Source: JAEMQF01 sp963791595 (GTDB lineage: Bacteria > Pseudomonadota > Gammaproteobacteria > Burkholderiales > Burkholderiaceae_C). From it: a DNA stretch of 64,000 nt. Position 1 is the stretch's first letter, and the number at the start of each line of letters is the position of its first letter. The stretch covers positions 1-64,000 of the forward strand of contig CAWBTF010000015.1 in assembly GCA_963791595.1 (NCBI GenBank), read 5' to 3'. Of the stretch, positions 25,142-34,021 are shown in pieces. A model generated the notes under the pieces. It searched no databases. It was given only the letters and a program-made list of their open reading frames with translations, and was not told the DNA's origin. Position numbers and translations under genes: made by a program.

Positions 25142-26347
25142 ATGAACAGTTTCGACCTCGTCGTGCGCACGCCCCAGGGTGCTGTGCAAGCCATGAAGTT
25201 CGCCGCCGCCGATGCGGCGACCGCGGCCGCCTCGCTGGCGGACCAGGGCCTGCAAGTGCTGAGCTGCGTTCCGGGCACCGCCCCATGGCGGCTCGGCTCG
25301 GGCGCGCCGCGCCAGGCTTCGGCGCGTTTCGACATCGCGAACCTGGCGCAGGAACTCGCGCTGTTGATCGGCGCCGGGCTGTCGATCGTCGAAGCGCTGC
25401 GCACGCTGGAGGCACGCGAAACCCATGTGCAGCGCCGCGAAGTGCTGCGCGATGTGCAGCGCCATGTCTCGGAAGGCCAGGCGCTGTCGGCCGCGCTGGG
25501 CCAGCACCCCGAGCAATTTCCGCCGCTGCTCGTGGCCAGCGTTTCGGCGAGCGAACAGACCGGTGACCTGGGCACCGCGTTGCAGCGCTACGCAGCGCAC
25601 CAGTTGAACGTGCGCCAGCTCACCGACAAGGTGTTCGGCGCCTGCGTCTACCCGATGCTGCTGCTCGCGCTGGGCACGCTCGTCGTGATGTTCCTGCTCG
25701 GCGTGGTGGTGCCGCGCTTCGCGACGCTGATGGAAAGCACGCAGCGCGAATTGCCGTGGAGCTCGCAACTGTTGATGTCGTGGGGCCGACTGGTCGCCGC
25801 CCACCCGCTGCCGTTGGCCCTGGGCACCGCGGTGCTGTTGCTGATCGCCGGGCTGACCGCGCGCCACCTGGTCCGCAACGGCGCACGCTCGGCGTGGGTC
25901 GACCGCCTGCCCGCGATCGGCCCGATCGTGCGCCAGTTCCGTCACGCCCAGCTCTACCGCACCACCGGCATGCTGGTGCACGGCGGCATTGCCGCGCCGC
26001 GCGCATTCGCGCTTGGTGCCGACCTGCTCGGCGCCGCCGACCGGCCGCGCCTGCAAGCGGCGCTGCGGATGATCCAGGAAGGCCGCAGCATCAGCGACGC
26101 GCTGGCCGCCGCGGAACTCGCGGATCCGGTGGCCGGCAGCATGCTCGCGGTGGCCGAGCGCAGCGGCAAGCTCGCCGACATCCTGGAGCGCATCGCCCAG
26201 TTCCACGAAGCCGGGCTAGCGCGTGCGATCGACTTGACGAGCCGTCTGTTCGAACCCGCCTTGATGATCCTGATCGGCCTCGTGATCGGCGCAATCGTCG
26301 TGCTGATGTACCTGCCGATCTTCGACCTCGCGTCGAGTCTGCAATGA
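25142..26347 (+). CDS. Type II secretion inner-membrane protein, GspF-like
   Basis: A 401-residue GspF/PilC platform protein. It has two repeated cytoplasmic domains, the first at about residues 65-165 (LAQELALLIGAGLSIVEALRTLEARE, EGQALSAALGQHPEQFPPLLVASVSASEQTGDL) and the second at about 265-365 (LYRTTGMLVHGGIAAPRAFALG, EGRSISDALAAAELADPVAGSMLAVAERSGKL). Three membrane helices are seen near 170-195, 225-245 and 375-395. It would organise pseudopilus assembly with the GspE-like ATPase. Its stop overlaps the next start (ATGA). Confidence 0.93.
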   Translation: MNSFDLVVRTPQGAVQAMKFAAADAATAAASLADQGLQVLSCVPGTAPWRLGSGAPRQASARFDIANLAQELALLIGAGLSIVEALRTLEARETHVQRREVLRDVQRHVSEGQALSAALGQHPEQFPPLLVASVSASEQTGDLGTALQRYAAHQLNVRQLTDKVFGACVYPMLLLALGTLVVMFLLGVVVPRFATLMESTQRELPWSSQLLMSWGRLVAAHPLPLALGTAVLLLIAGLTARHLVRNGARSAWVDRLPAIGPIVRQFRHAQLYRTTGMLVHGGIAAPRAFALGADLLGAADRPRLQAALRMIQEGRSISDALAAAELADPVAGSMLAVAERSGKLADILERIAQFHEAGLARAIDLTSRLFEPALMILIGLVIGAIVVLMYLPIFDLASSLQ

Positions 26348-28077
26348 CCGCGCGGCCCCTGAAAGCCCTCACTATGACGCCCTCCAGCTCGACAACGTCC
26401 GCCAGCTTCGACGCGCACCTCGTGAGCGACGCGATCGCCAGCGCGCCGGCAGGTTCGCGGCTCGCGTGGATCGCCGAGCAGCTCGACCTCGCGCCGCAAA
26501 TTCTGCTGTCCAAGGCCAGCGCGCACTTCGGACTGCCGGCCTGGGACATCGACACGCTGCGCCGCCTGCAACCCGATTTCCAGTTGCTGTCGTTCGCCGA
26601 ATGCCAGAAGCGCGGCCTGCTGGTCGGGCGCCTGCCGCGTTTTGGTGAAGCCGAGGGTGAGCTCAGCGTCGTTCTCGCCGACCCGACCGACGCGCGCCAA
26701 CGCCGCTGGCTCGACGCGCAACCCGCATTGCGCGACGCGCAGCGCGCCATCGCGGCCGCCGCCGACATCCAGGCGGTGCTGGTCGTCGCCGAAAAGGGCC
26801 TGCGCGCGATGGACGGCGTGCAGGGCCGCCAGGAAGGCGCGGCGCCGCAGGACGCGAGCGCGCTGGCGATTTCCATCAGCCACATCGAAGCCGCGGCCAG
26901 CCCGGTCGTGAAGCTCGTCGACTCGACGCTGCACGACGCGCTGCGTGCCGGTGCGAGCGACATCCACCTCGAGACGCATGCCACCGGCATGGTCATCAAG
27001 TACCGGCTCGACGGCGTGCTGCAAGTGATCAAGCAGATCGACTCGATCGACATCGCGCACCAGGCGATCTCACGCATCAAGGTGGTCGCCGAGCTCGACA
27101 TCGCCGAGCGCCGCATCCCGCAGGACGGCCGCTTCAAGGTGCTCGCCGACGGCCGCGACATCGACTTTCGGGTCTCGATCATGCCCAATCTGTTCGGCGA
27201 AGACGCGGTGCTGCGCGTGCTCGACCGCAAGCAGTTGATCGGCCAGATGAAAGGGCTGACGCTCGATACCCTGCGCTTCGAGCCGGCGGTGCTGGATTTC
27301 ATTCGCGACACGGCGCAAATGCCCTACGGGTTGCTGCTCGTCACCGGGCCCACGGGAAGCGGCAAGACGACGACGCTGTACGCGGCGCTGTCGGAAATCA
27401 ACACCGGCCTGGACAAGATCGTCACGATCGAAGACCCGATCGAGTACCAGTTGCCCGGCGTGCTGCAGATCCCGGTGAACGAGAAGAAGGGCCTGAACTT
27501 CGCGCGCGGATTGCGCTCGATCCTGCGCCACGACCCGGACAAGATCATGGTCGGCGAAATCCGCGACGCCGAAACGGCGCAGATCGCGGTCCAGGCCGCG
27601 CTCACCGGGCACCAGGTGTTCACGACGGTCCACGCGAACAACGTGTTCGACGTGATCGGCCGCTTCGCCAACATGGGGGTGGACAGCTACAGCCTGGTCG
27701 CGGCGCTGAACGGCATCGTCGCGCAGCGCCTGCTGCGATTGAACTGCACACATTGCGAGCAGACCACCGTGTTGCCGGCCGAGCTGTTGCGGCGCAGCCG
27801 CGTCAGCCCGCAGACAGCGCAGGGCGCGACGTTCAAGCACGGCCTGGGTTGCGCCGAGTGCCGCGGCACCGGCTACAAGGGCCGCCGGGCGATCGCCGAG
27901 ACGCTGGCGATCAGCGACAACCTGCGCGAGCAACTGGTGCAGCGCGCGACACCGACGCAACTGCGCCAGGCGGCGCGCGCCGAGGGATTCACGAGTCTGC
28001 GCGACGCCGCGGTGGCCCTCGCGCTGTCCGGACAAACCACGTTGGAAGAGGTGAACCGTGTTACCCATGTGGCTTGA
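26344..28077 (+). CDS. Type II secretion/type IV pilus assembly ATPase, GspE-like
   Basis: A 577-residue hexameric ATPase that powers pseudopilus assembly at the inner membrane. An N-terminal MshEN/GspE N-domain (about 25-130) precedes the ATPase. Walker A is VTGPTGSGKTTTLYA (about 332-346), the Asp box IVTIEDPIEYQLPG, Walker B IMVGEIRDAETAQIAVQAALTGH and the His box FTTVHANN. A zinc site is formed by LNCTHCEQ and LGCAECRGTGYKGR. A second ATG at 26374 is possible, but the first overlaps the gspF-like stop as elsewhere in the operon. Confidence 0.95.
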   Translation: MTARPLKALTMTPSSSTTSASFDAHLVSDAIASAPAGSRLAWIAEQLDLAPQILLSKASAHFGLPAWDIDTLRRLQPDFQLLSFAECQKRGLLVGRLPRFGEAEGELSVVLADPTDARQRRWLDAQPALRDAQRAIAAAADIQAVLVVAEKGLRAMDGVQGRQEGAAPQDASALAISISHIEAAASPVVKLVDSTLHDALRAGASDIHLETHATGMVIKYRLDGVLQVIKQIDSIDIAHQAISRIKVVAELDIAERRIPQDGRFKVLADGRDIDFRVSIMPNLFGEDAVLRVLDRKQLIGQMKGLTLDTLRFEPAVLDFIRDTAQMPYGLLLVTGPTGSGKTTTLYAALSEINTGLDKIVTIEDPIEYQLPGVLQIPVNEKKGLNFARGLRSILRHDPDKIMVGEIRDAETAQIAVQAALTGHQVFTTVHANNVFDVIGRFANMGVDSYSLVAALNGIVAQRLLRLNCTHCEQTTVLPAELLRRSRVSPQTAQGATFKHGLGCAECRGTGYKGRRAIAETLAISDNLREQLVQRATPTQLRQAARAEGFTSLRDAAVALALSGQTTLEEVNRVTHVA

Positions 28078-28858
28078 TGTCGTGCCCAAGGTCCTGCAGC
28101 TGCACCTCGGCCCGCACCAGCTGCGCGCGCGGCTGATGCGCGGCGCTCGCGTTCTGGCGCAGGCCGAACGCGGCGGGCCCGCAGCGCCGTCTGCCGCCGC
28201 GCTCGGCAAATGTCTGAGCGCGTTGCTCGCAACGCTCGCCGAACAGACCATGCTGCGCGGCGCCCGCGCTGACGCCGAACTCGCCGATGCGCTGGTGCTG
28301 CTCGACGTGGTGGACGGCGAGTTCGCCGACCACGGCGAGCGCCAATTGCACTCCGTCGCCGCGGCGTGCAGCACCGAACTGCTGGGCGCGGCCGGCGCCG
28401 CGGCGCACGAGCTGCGCTGGCAACTGCAGCGCGACGAGCGCCACCTGCTGATCTGCGCGCTGCCGCGCGATGTTCTGGCGATGCTGCGCGAGTGTCTGGC
28501 CGAGCACGACGTGACGCTGCGCAGCGCGACGCCGCAACTGTGCAACACATGGAATCGACATGCCCGCGAACTCGGCGGCGGCAGCGCTGTACTGGCGCTC
28601 GCGAACGGATCGAGCGCGACGGTGGCGTGCCTGCAAGACGGCGCGATCGCCGCGATCGCGCGCTTCGGCCTGGGCGCGGGCGCATCGATTCCCGCGCTCG
28701 ACGCCCAGGTGAACCGGCTTCAGGCAAGCCTCGGGCTCGGCGCCAACGCCGACAGCCGCTACCTGCTGGTGAGCGAGCGACTTGTCAGCCCGAAAGCGCT
28801 CGAACGCTGGACGCTGCTGTCCAGCGAAGCCGCTGCGGCGCAAGGGAGCGCGGCATGA
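28058..28858 (+). CDS. Secretion-operon protein, possible PilM/GspL-like actin fold (divergent)
   Basis: A 266-residue Ala/Leu-rich protein without a clear signal peptide or membrane helix. I cannot name it from motifs. Its place between the ATPase and two single-helix proteins is that of MshI/PilM or the cytoplasmic part of GspL, and VLALANGSSATVACLQDGAIAAIARFGLG is compatible with a strand-turn-strand of that fold. GTG 28058 has GAGG nearby and overlaps the ATPase gene by 20 nt; ATG 28067 is an alternative. The stop overlaps the next start (ATGA). The function is inferred from position alone. Confidence 0.6.
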   Translation: MLPMWLDVVPKVLQLHLGPHQLRARLMRGARVLAQAERGGPAAPSAAALGKCLSALLATLAEQTMLRGARADAELADALVLLDVVDGEFADHGERQLHSVAAACSTELLGAAGAAAHELRWQLQRDERHLLICALPRDVLAMLRECLAEHDVTLRSATPQLCNTWNRHARELGGGSAVLALANGSSATVACLQDGAIAAIARFGLGAGASIPALDAQVNRLQASLGLGANADSRYLLVSERLVSPKALERWTLLSSEAAAAQGSAA

Positions 28859-29397
28859 AAGCGCCCCAGCTGCACATCGACTTCGCAACCACGAAGCCGC
28901 CTGCGAAGCGCGCCGCGCGCTGGATCGCCCTGTTGGGCGGCGCCGCGCTGATCGGCGTCGCGCTGCCCTGGGCCGACGCGGCGCGCCGGCAGGCGGCGCT
29001 CGCTCAGGAACTGAAGCAGGCCGATCAGCAGCGCACCGCGATCGCTGCACCCGCGCCGCGCCCGCCAGCCGCAGACCCGAAGAGAATCGCGCGCGAACGC
29101 GCGCTGCGCGACGCGACCCGTGGTCTGACCACGCCATGGGCGGACCTGTTTGCCGCGCTCGAGGGCGCGCCCACCGACGCGGTGGCGCTGCTGTCGATCG
29201 AGCCGAGCGTCGCGAACCGCAGCGTGCGCCTGGGCGCCGAGGCGCGCGATGCGAAAGCCATGCTCGGCTACCTGGCGGCGCTGCAACACGACGTGCGCCT
29301 CGCGCAGGTGGTGCTGATCACGCACCAGGTGCAGCTGCAAACGCCGGGCACGCCGGTGCGGTTCCAGATTCAAGCCCTGTGGGCGGACGAACGATGA
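28855..29397 (+). CDS. Single-helix inner-membrane assembly protein, PilN/GspL C-domain-like
   Basis: A 180-residue protein: a short cytoplasmic N-terminus with LHIDFATTKPP, one membrane helix (about 22-42, WIALLGGAALIGVALPWAD), a coiled segment (RRQAALAQELKQADQQR) and a small periplasmic domain that contains PWADLFAALEGAPTDAVALLSIEPS and ends with a beta-rich segment. This is the PilN/GspL C-terminal pattern. It overlaps its neighbours by 4 nt on each side, as is usual for proteins that assemble together. Confidence 0.65.
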   Translation: MKAPQLHIDFATTKPPAKRAARWIALLGGAALIGVALPWADAARRQAALAQELKQADQQRTAIAAPAPRPPAADPKRIARERALRDATRGLTTPWADLFAALEGAPTDAVALLSIEPSVANRSVRLGAEARDAKAMLGYLAALQHDVRLAQVVLITHQVQLQTPGTPVRFQIQALWADER

Positions 29398-29987
29398 AAC
29401 GCCAGCTCAGCCCCCGAGCGTCGCCGCTGCGCGCCCTTCACATCGTCCGCCTGCGTTTGCAGCGCCGGCTCGGCTGGGCGGGCCTGGGCGGCGCCGCGCT
29501 GCTGCTCGCCGCAGCCGCGGCCGCGCTTGCATTGCCCGGTCTGCAAGCCGACACCGAGACCCTGGCGCAGCGCCTGAAGCGCGCGCAGTCCGACACCCAG
29601 GCGCTCGTGCAGCAGCGCTCCGCCTCGCCCGACAGCGCGCAGTCGGGCCGCGCGCCAAGAACGCTGGCCGAGTTCGGCGCCCAGTTGCCCGCGCTGCGCG
29701 ACAACGCCGCCGACATGGGCACGCTGCTGCGCCTGGCCGAGACGCACAAGCTGGCGCTCGCCAAAGGCGACTATCAGCTCAGCAGCGATCCGCGCGCGCC
29801 GGTGCAGTCGTACAGCGTGACGCTGCCGTTGCACGGCAGCTACGCGACGCTGAAAAAATTCAGCGCCGAGGCGCTGCGCGCGCTGCCGCACGCGGTGCTC
29901 GACGAGTTGCGCATGGAGCGGCTCGACGCCGCGAGCACCGATGTCGACGCCCGGGTTCGCTTCACGCTGCTCTACAAGGGAGAATGA
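29394..29987 (+). CDS. Single-helix inner-membrane assembly protein, PilO/GspM-like
   Basis: A 197-residue protein with a basic N-terminus, one membrane helix (about 26-50, LGWAGLGGAALLLAAAAAALALP), a coiled coil (about 52-75) and a ferredoxin-like periplasmic domain (SYSVTLPLHGSYATLKKFSAEALRALPHAVLDELRMER). That LxGxYxxLxxF pattern is typical of PilO/GspM proteins. With the previous gene product it should form the inner-membrane alignment complex. Confidence 0.7.
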   Translation: MKRQLSPRASPLRALHIVRLRLQRRLGWAGLGGAALLLAAAAAALALPGLQADTETLAQRLKRAQSDTQALVQQRSASPDSAQSGRAPRTLAEFGAQLPALRDNAADMGTLLRLAETHKLALAKGDYQLSSDPRAPVQSYSVTLPLHGSYATLKKFSAEALRALPHAVLDELRMERLDAASTDVDARVRFTLLYKGE

Positions 29988-29988
29988 C

Positions 29989-30549
29989 ATGGCCCTTCCG
30001 ACGCCCTTCAAACTGATCGCCGCGCTGCTCGCCGGCAGCGCCGGGTTGATCGCGGCCCAACAATGGTCGGCGCGCGCTCAGGACGCCGACACGATTGAAG
30101 TGGTGTCGCGCGAAGCCCGGGCCGTGGCCGAGCCATCCGAGGTCGTGCATGCAGTGCCCACTGCAGCGGGCGCCGCGCCCGACCGCGCGCAGGCGCTGCT
30201 CGCCACCGGCTCGCGCGCCTTCGCCGTGCACCGCTGGCTGCCGCCCGCACCACCGCCGCCGCCTCCTGCACCGCCGCCCGCACCGGTGGTCGCCACCGCA
30301 CCCCCGCCGCCCGCAGCGCCGGTGGCGCCGCCGCTGCCGTTCGTCTTCGTCGGCATGCTGGAAAAGGGCTTGGAGCAGCGGCCGCAGGCCTTCCTCGCCA
30401 AGGGCGAGACGTTGCTCGTCGTCGGCGCGGGCGACCTGCTCGACAACAAGTCCTATCGAATCGAAACGCTGTCACCCCAGGAGATCGTGATGACCTACTT
30501 GCCGCTCGCCACCCGGCAGACGCTGCCCGTCGCCGGAGGGGCCAAGTGA
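29989..30549 (+). CDS. Periplasmic linker protein of the secretion system, PilP/GspC-like
   Basis: A 186-residue protein with an N-terminal signal or membrane anchor (ALLAGSAGLIAAQQW), a central run of Pro and Ala (about 82-115, PAPPPPPPAPPPAPVV) and a C-terminal HR-like domain: FVFVGMLEKGLEQRPQAFLAKGETLLVVGAGDLLDNKSYRIETLSPQEIVM (in pieces). The order of a Pro-rich stalk and a homology-region domain suits a PilP or GspC link between the inner-membrane complex and the secretin. SEED-type annotations of similar operons call this the 'translation initiation factor' of secretion system X because of its Pro/Ala composition; I regard that name as misleading. Confidence 0.65.
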   Translation: MALPTPFKLIAALLAGSAGLIAAQQWSARAQDADTIEVVSREARAVAEPSEVVHAVPTAAGAAPDRAQALLATGSRAFAVHRWLPPAPPPPPPAPPPAPVVATAPPPPAAPVAPPLPFVFVGMLEKGLEQRPQAFLAKGETLLVVGAGDLLDNKSYRIETLSPQEIVMTYLPLATRQTLPVAGGAK

Positions 30550-33362
30550 TGGCCTTGCAGCGCTTGAAGCGCCACGCCTGGGCCGCGCTCATCGGCGCGT
30601 GCCTGTTCGCGGGCTGCGCCACCTCGGGCCCGCACGCGCAGGCGCTGCGCCTGATCGAGAGCGGCGACCGCGAAGCCGCTTTGGAGCTGCTGGCGCAGGC
30701 GAGCCGCGAAGACCCGACCAACTCGCGCTATCGCCTCGACCTGCTGACCCATCAAGCGGCGTATGCACGCGAGCTGCTGCAGCGCGCCGACGAGGCGCGC
30801 CGCACCGCCAAGCTCGACGCCGCGGCCGAGTTCTACGCCAAGGCGCTGAAAGTCGACCCGGCGAGCGACCGGGCACGCCGCGGCCTGGCCGGCGTCGAGC
30901 AGGATGCGCGCCACGCCGAGGCGCTGGCCGCGGTGGAAGTGCTGTTGCGCGAGTCCAAGCTCGACGTGGCGCGCGAACGTGTCAACGCCGTGCTGGCCGA
31001 CAACCCCGGCCACCAGCAGGCGAACGCATTGCTCGCGCAAATCCGCGAGCGCGCCGAGAAGCAGCAACAGGCGCGCGCCGCGTCGGTGGCCGCGCAATCG
31101 GTGATGCGCAAGCCCGTCACGCTGCAGTTCCGCGACGCGAACCTGCGCATGGTGTTCGAGGCGCTGTCGCGCACCACCGGCCTGAACGTGATCATGGACC
31201 GCGACGTTCGCGCCGACCTGAAGACGACGATCTTCGTGAAGGACGCGGCGGTGGAAGACACAGTCGATCTGATCCTGCTGCAAAGCCAGTTGGAGAAGCG
31301 CACCCTCAACGCGAACACCTTGTTCATCTACCCCGCCACGGCGGCCAAGCAGAAGGAGTACCAGGACCTGCATGTGCGCACCTTCCAGCTCGCCAACGCC
31401 GACGCGAAGTACCTGCAAGGCATGCTGAAGAGCGTGCTCAAGCTCAAGGAGGTATCGGTCGACGACCGCACCAACACGCTGGTGATGCGCGACACGCGCG
31501 ACGCGATCGCGGTCGCGTCCAAGGTGATCGCCGCGCACGACGTTCCCGAACCCGAGGTGATGCTCGAGGTGGAAGTGCTCGAGGTCTCGCACGACCGGCT
31601 GAGCAACCTGGGCATCAAGTTCCCGGAAGGCATTCAGATCGCCACGCCCAATTCCGCGAACACGATCGGCGCGCTGAAAGACCTGACGCGCAACCAGCTG
31701 CTCGTCTCGCCGCTCGCGCTCGGCCTGAACCTGCGGCTCGAAGACACCGACGCGAACCTGCTCGCCAGCCCGCGCATCCGCGCGCGCCACAAGGAGAAGG
31801 CGCGCATCATGATCGGCGACCGCGTGCCGATCATCACCAACTCGGTGACGCCGGTGCAAAGCGGCGGCTCGGTCGTCACCGGATCGGTGCAGTACCAGGA
31901 CGTCGGCCTGAAGCTCGAGTTCGAACCGCAGATCTACAGCGCCACGGAAGTGGGCATCAAGATCAACCTGGAGGTCAGCAACATCGTCAAGGAGGTCGGC
32001 GACCCGACCAACGGCGGCTCGCTTGCGTACCAGATCGGCACGCGCAACGCGCAGACGTCGCTGCGGCTGCGCGACGGCGAGACGCAGATCCTCGCCGGAT
32101 TGATCTCCGACCAGGAGCGCAACGTCTCGTCCAAGCTGCCGGGTCTGGGCCACCTGCCCACGGTGGGCAAGCTGTTCGGCAACAACAGCGGCACGAACAC
32201 GAAGTCGGAGATCGTCCTGTCGATCACGCCGCGCATCGTGCGCCCGCCGGTCGTGCTGGAAGCGACATTGCGCGACATCTTCTCAGGCACCGAAAGCAGC
32301 CTGCGCGAAACCGCGTTGCAGCTCGACGCGGTGGGCGGCGTTCGCGGCCAATCGCAGGGTGCGAGCTTCAGCGGCGGCGCCTTGCCGCAGGTCGAAGGGG
32401 TCAGCCCGGCGGCGGGAGGAAGCGCCGCCGCGGCGGCTCCCGCAAGCGCCAGCCCAGCCGCCGCCACGCCGGGCGCGGGAGCCACGGCCGTTCCCGGCGG
32501 CGCCATCAGCGGTGTGCCGGGCTCGCCCGGCGCCGGTGCGCCGCGCCAACTCGAAAGCAACACGCCGCTTCCCACCGACAAGCCGGCACCCGAAGCGCCG
32601 CCGCCGCAAGGCCCGGTGCCGCCGTCGATCAAGCCCGGCGCGATTTTCAAGCCCGCGCCGCCGTCGGCGCCCGCCGCACCGGTGACCGACAAGCCGCCGC
32701 GGCCGTCGGGCGAATCGGTGCAGGCACCGGGAACGCCGGAGGTGCTCGCGGATGCGGGGCCAGCGGCCGCGCCGATGCAGGCCCTCGCGCCGGCTGTGCC
32801 GGCGCAGCAGGGTTCGGCGGCTGCGCCAGCGCAGCAGGCTGCGGTGGCCTTGCCAACCCCGGGCCGGGCGCAGGCATTGGCGGCAAAGGCGGCGCCGGAG
32901 GTCGCTGCCACGCCAGGCAACAACGGGGCGAAGCCGGGCCTCGCTGCCGACCCGGAACTGAACTGGCGCGGCCCGGCGAGCGCGAAGGTCGGCGAAACCT
33001 TGCGGATCGCGCTGGACGCATCCAACCTGCCGCAAGTCAAAGGGCTGCCGCTGACGGTGCGCTACGACCCGCTGGTGCTGCGCTTCGTCGGTGCCGATCT
33101 GGGCGGCCTGGCCCAACAGGCCGGCGCAGCAGACATCAGCCCGAATGCCGACGCCGCGACCGGCCGCCTGGACATTGCGATGAAGTTTCGCAAGCCTGAA
33201 CTCCTGTCGGGCAGCGGCACGCTCGTCAACCTCAGCTTTGCTGCCAACACGGCGCGCGCGCAGACCCGGCTGGTCGCGGCGCAGATCGACATCAAAGCTG
33301 AGGATGGCCAGCTGCTGAGCGTGCCGCGGCCGCGCCCGCACCTCGTGAAGGTGACCCAATGA
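30549..33362 (+). CDS. Secretin lipoprotein, GspD/MshL-like, with C-terminal cohesin-like domain
   Basis: A 937-residue outer-membrane channel protein. Lipobox LFAGC (Cys near residue 19) is followed by TPR-like repeats (about 25-170), secretin N-domains (about 185-330: VTLQFRDANLRMVFEALSRTTGLNVI, TNTLVMRDTRDAI) and the secretin barrel (about 340-560: VMLEVEVLEVS, GLKLEFEPQI, LRDGETQILAGLI, SEIVLSITPRIVRP). After a Pro/Ala/Gly linker of more than 200 residues comes a cohesin-like beta-sandwich (about 795-937: KVGETLRIALDASNLPQVKGLPLTVRYDP, GTLVNLSFAA). A cohesin-like end on a secretin is not the classical GspD layout. ATG 30549 overlaps the previous stop; GTG 30546 is also possible. Confidence 0.88.
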   Translation: MALQRLKRHAWAALIGACLFAGCATSGPHAQALRLIESGDREAALELLAQASREDPTNSRYRLDLLTHQAAYARELLQRADEARRTAKLDAAAEFYAKALKVDPASDRARRGLAGVEQDARHAEALAAVEVLLRESKLDVARERVNAVLADNPGHQQANALLAQIRERAEKQQQARAASVAAQSVMRKPVTLQFRDANLRMVFEALSRTTGLNVIMDRDVRADLKTTIFVKDAAVEDTVDLILLQSQLEKRTLNANTLFIYPATAAKQKEYQDLHVRTFQLANADAKYLQGMLKSVLKLKEVSVDDRTNTLVMRDTRDAIAVASKVIAAHDVPEPEVMLEVEVLEVSHDRLSNLGIKFPEGIQIATPNSANTIGALKDLTRNQLLVSPLALGLNLRLEDTDANLLASPRIRARHKEKARIMIGDRVPIITNSVTPVQSGGSVVTGSVQYQDVGLKLEFEPQIYSATEVGIKINLEVSNIVKEVGDPTNGGSLAYQIGTRNAQTSLRLRDGETQILAGLISDQERNVSSKLPGLGHLPTVGKLFGNNSGTNTKSEIVLSITPRIVRPPVVLEATLRDIFSGTESSLRETALQLDAVGGVRGQSQGASFSGGALPQVEGVSPAAGGSAAAAAPASASPAAATPGAGATAVPGGAISGVPGSPGAGAPRQLESNTPLPTDKPAPEAPPPQGPVPPSIKPGAIFKPAPPSAPAAPVTDKPPRPSGESVQAPGTPEVLADAGPAAAPMQALAPAVPAQQGSAAAPAQQAAVALPTPGRAQALAAKAAPEVAATPGNNGAKPGLAADPELNWRGPASAKVGETLRIALDASNLPQVKGLPLTVRYDPLVLRFVGADLGGLAQQAGAADISPNADAATGRLDIAMKFRKPELLSGSGTLVNLSFAANTARAQTRLVAAQIDIKAEDGQLLSVPRPRPHLVKVTQ

Positions 33363-34015
33363 CCTCGATCGCCATCGGAAATTCCGCGGGCCGAGCGCCG
33401 GGCCGCTCCGTGGGCCACGAAGCGGCCCACTTCGTGGACCGCGCCGGCCCGCATCCCCTGGGCCACGCAGGGGCCCGTTCCGGTCCTTGGGGATCGGCCA
33501 ACGTACTCGTTGGACGAGGGGCTCCATCAGCCGGCTTCACGCTGATCGAACTGCTCGTCACCGTCGTGCTGGTGGGCATCGTCGCGCTGACCGCGACGCC
33601 GATGGTCGAGGTGATCAGCGTCAAGCAGCGCGAGCAGGAACTGCGCCTGGCGCTGCGCACGATCCGCACCGCGCTCGACGCCTACAAGGCCGCATCCGAC
33701 TCCGGCCTGCTGCCCAAGGCCGCGGGCGACTCGGGCTACCCGGCGTCGCTGGAGCTGCTGACGCAGCCGCTCGAGGTGGCGAACGCCCGCACCGCGCCGG
33801 GTGCCACCGCGCCGGCGCCGCAGCGCCTGGTGCTGTTGCGCCAATTGCCGCGCGATCCGTTCCACGCCGACCCGCTGACGCCGCCCGCATTGACCTGGGC
33901 GACGCGCGCTTACGCGAGCCGGCCCGACGACCCGCAGCCCGGTGCCGACGTGTTCGACATCGCCTCCAGGTCGGCGCGCATCGCGCTCGACGGAACCCCT
34001 TACTCGCGCTGGTAG
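33359..34015 (+). CDS. Minor pseudopilin, GspG/GspH-like, with repeat-derived long leader
   Basis: A 218-residue pseudopilin. The cleavage site SAG^FTLIELLVTVVLVGIVALTA is about 60 residues from the start, far longer than a normal leader. Almost all of that leader is translated from a dispersed DNA repeat (33387-33525). The mature part has KQREQELRLALRTIRTALDAYK and RDPFHADPLTPPALTW, a minor-pseudopilin pattern. The ATG overlaps the secretin stop (ATGA), which supports translation through the repeat, but a start nearer the cleavage site cannot be excluded. Confidence 0.82.
   Translation: MTSIAIGNSAGRAPGRSVGHEAAHFVDRAGPHPLGHAGARSGPWGSANVLVGRGAPSAGFTLIELLVTVVLVGIVALTATPMVEVISVKQREQELRLALRTIRTALDAYKAASDSGLLPKAAGDSGYPASLELLTQPLEVANARTAPGATAPAPQRLVLLRQLPRDPFHADPLTPPALTWATRAYASRPDDPQPGADVFDIASRSARIALDGTPYSRW
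33387..33525 (+). repeat. Dispersed GC-rich repeat, copy 2 (inside a prepilin leader)
   Basis: About 139 nt similar to 25032-25139 with roughly 31 nt extra in the middle. The extra part makes strong inverted repeats: GTGGGCC/GGCCCAC and CCACGAAG/CTTCGTGG. In this copy the repeat is in frame and gives the residues AGPHPLGHAGARSGPWGS of the pseudopilin leader. Copy 1 in the same frame would read AGPHPMGHEGARSGPWGS, so the protein reading has also been kept. Confidence 0.75.
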
Positions 34016-34021
34016 CCGATC

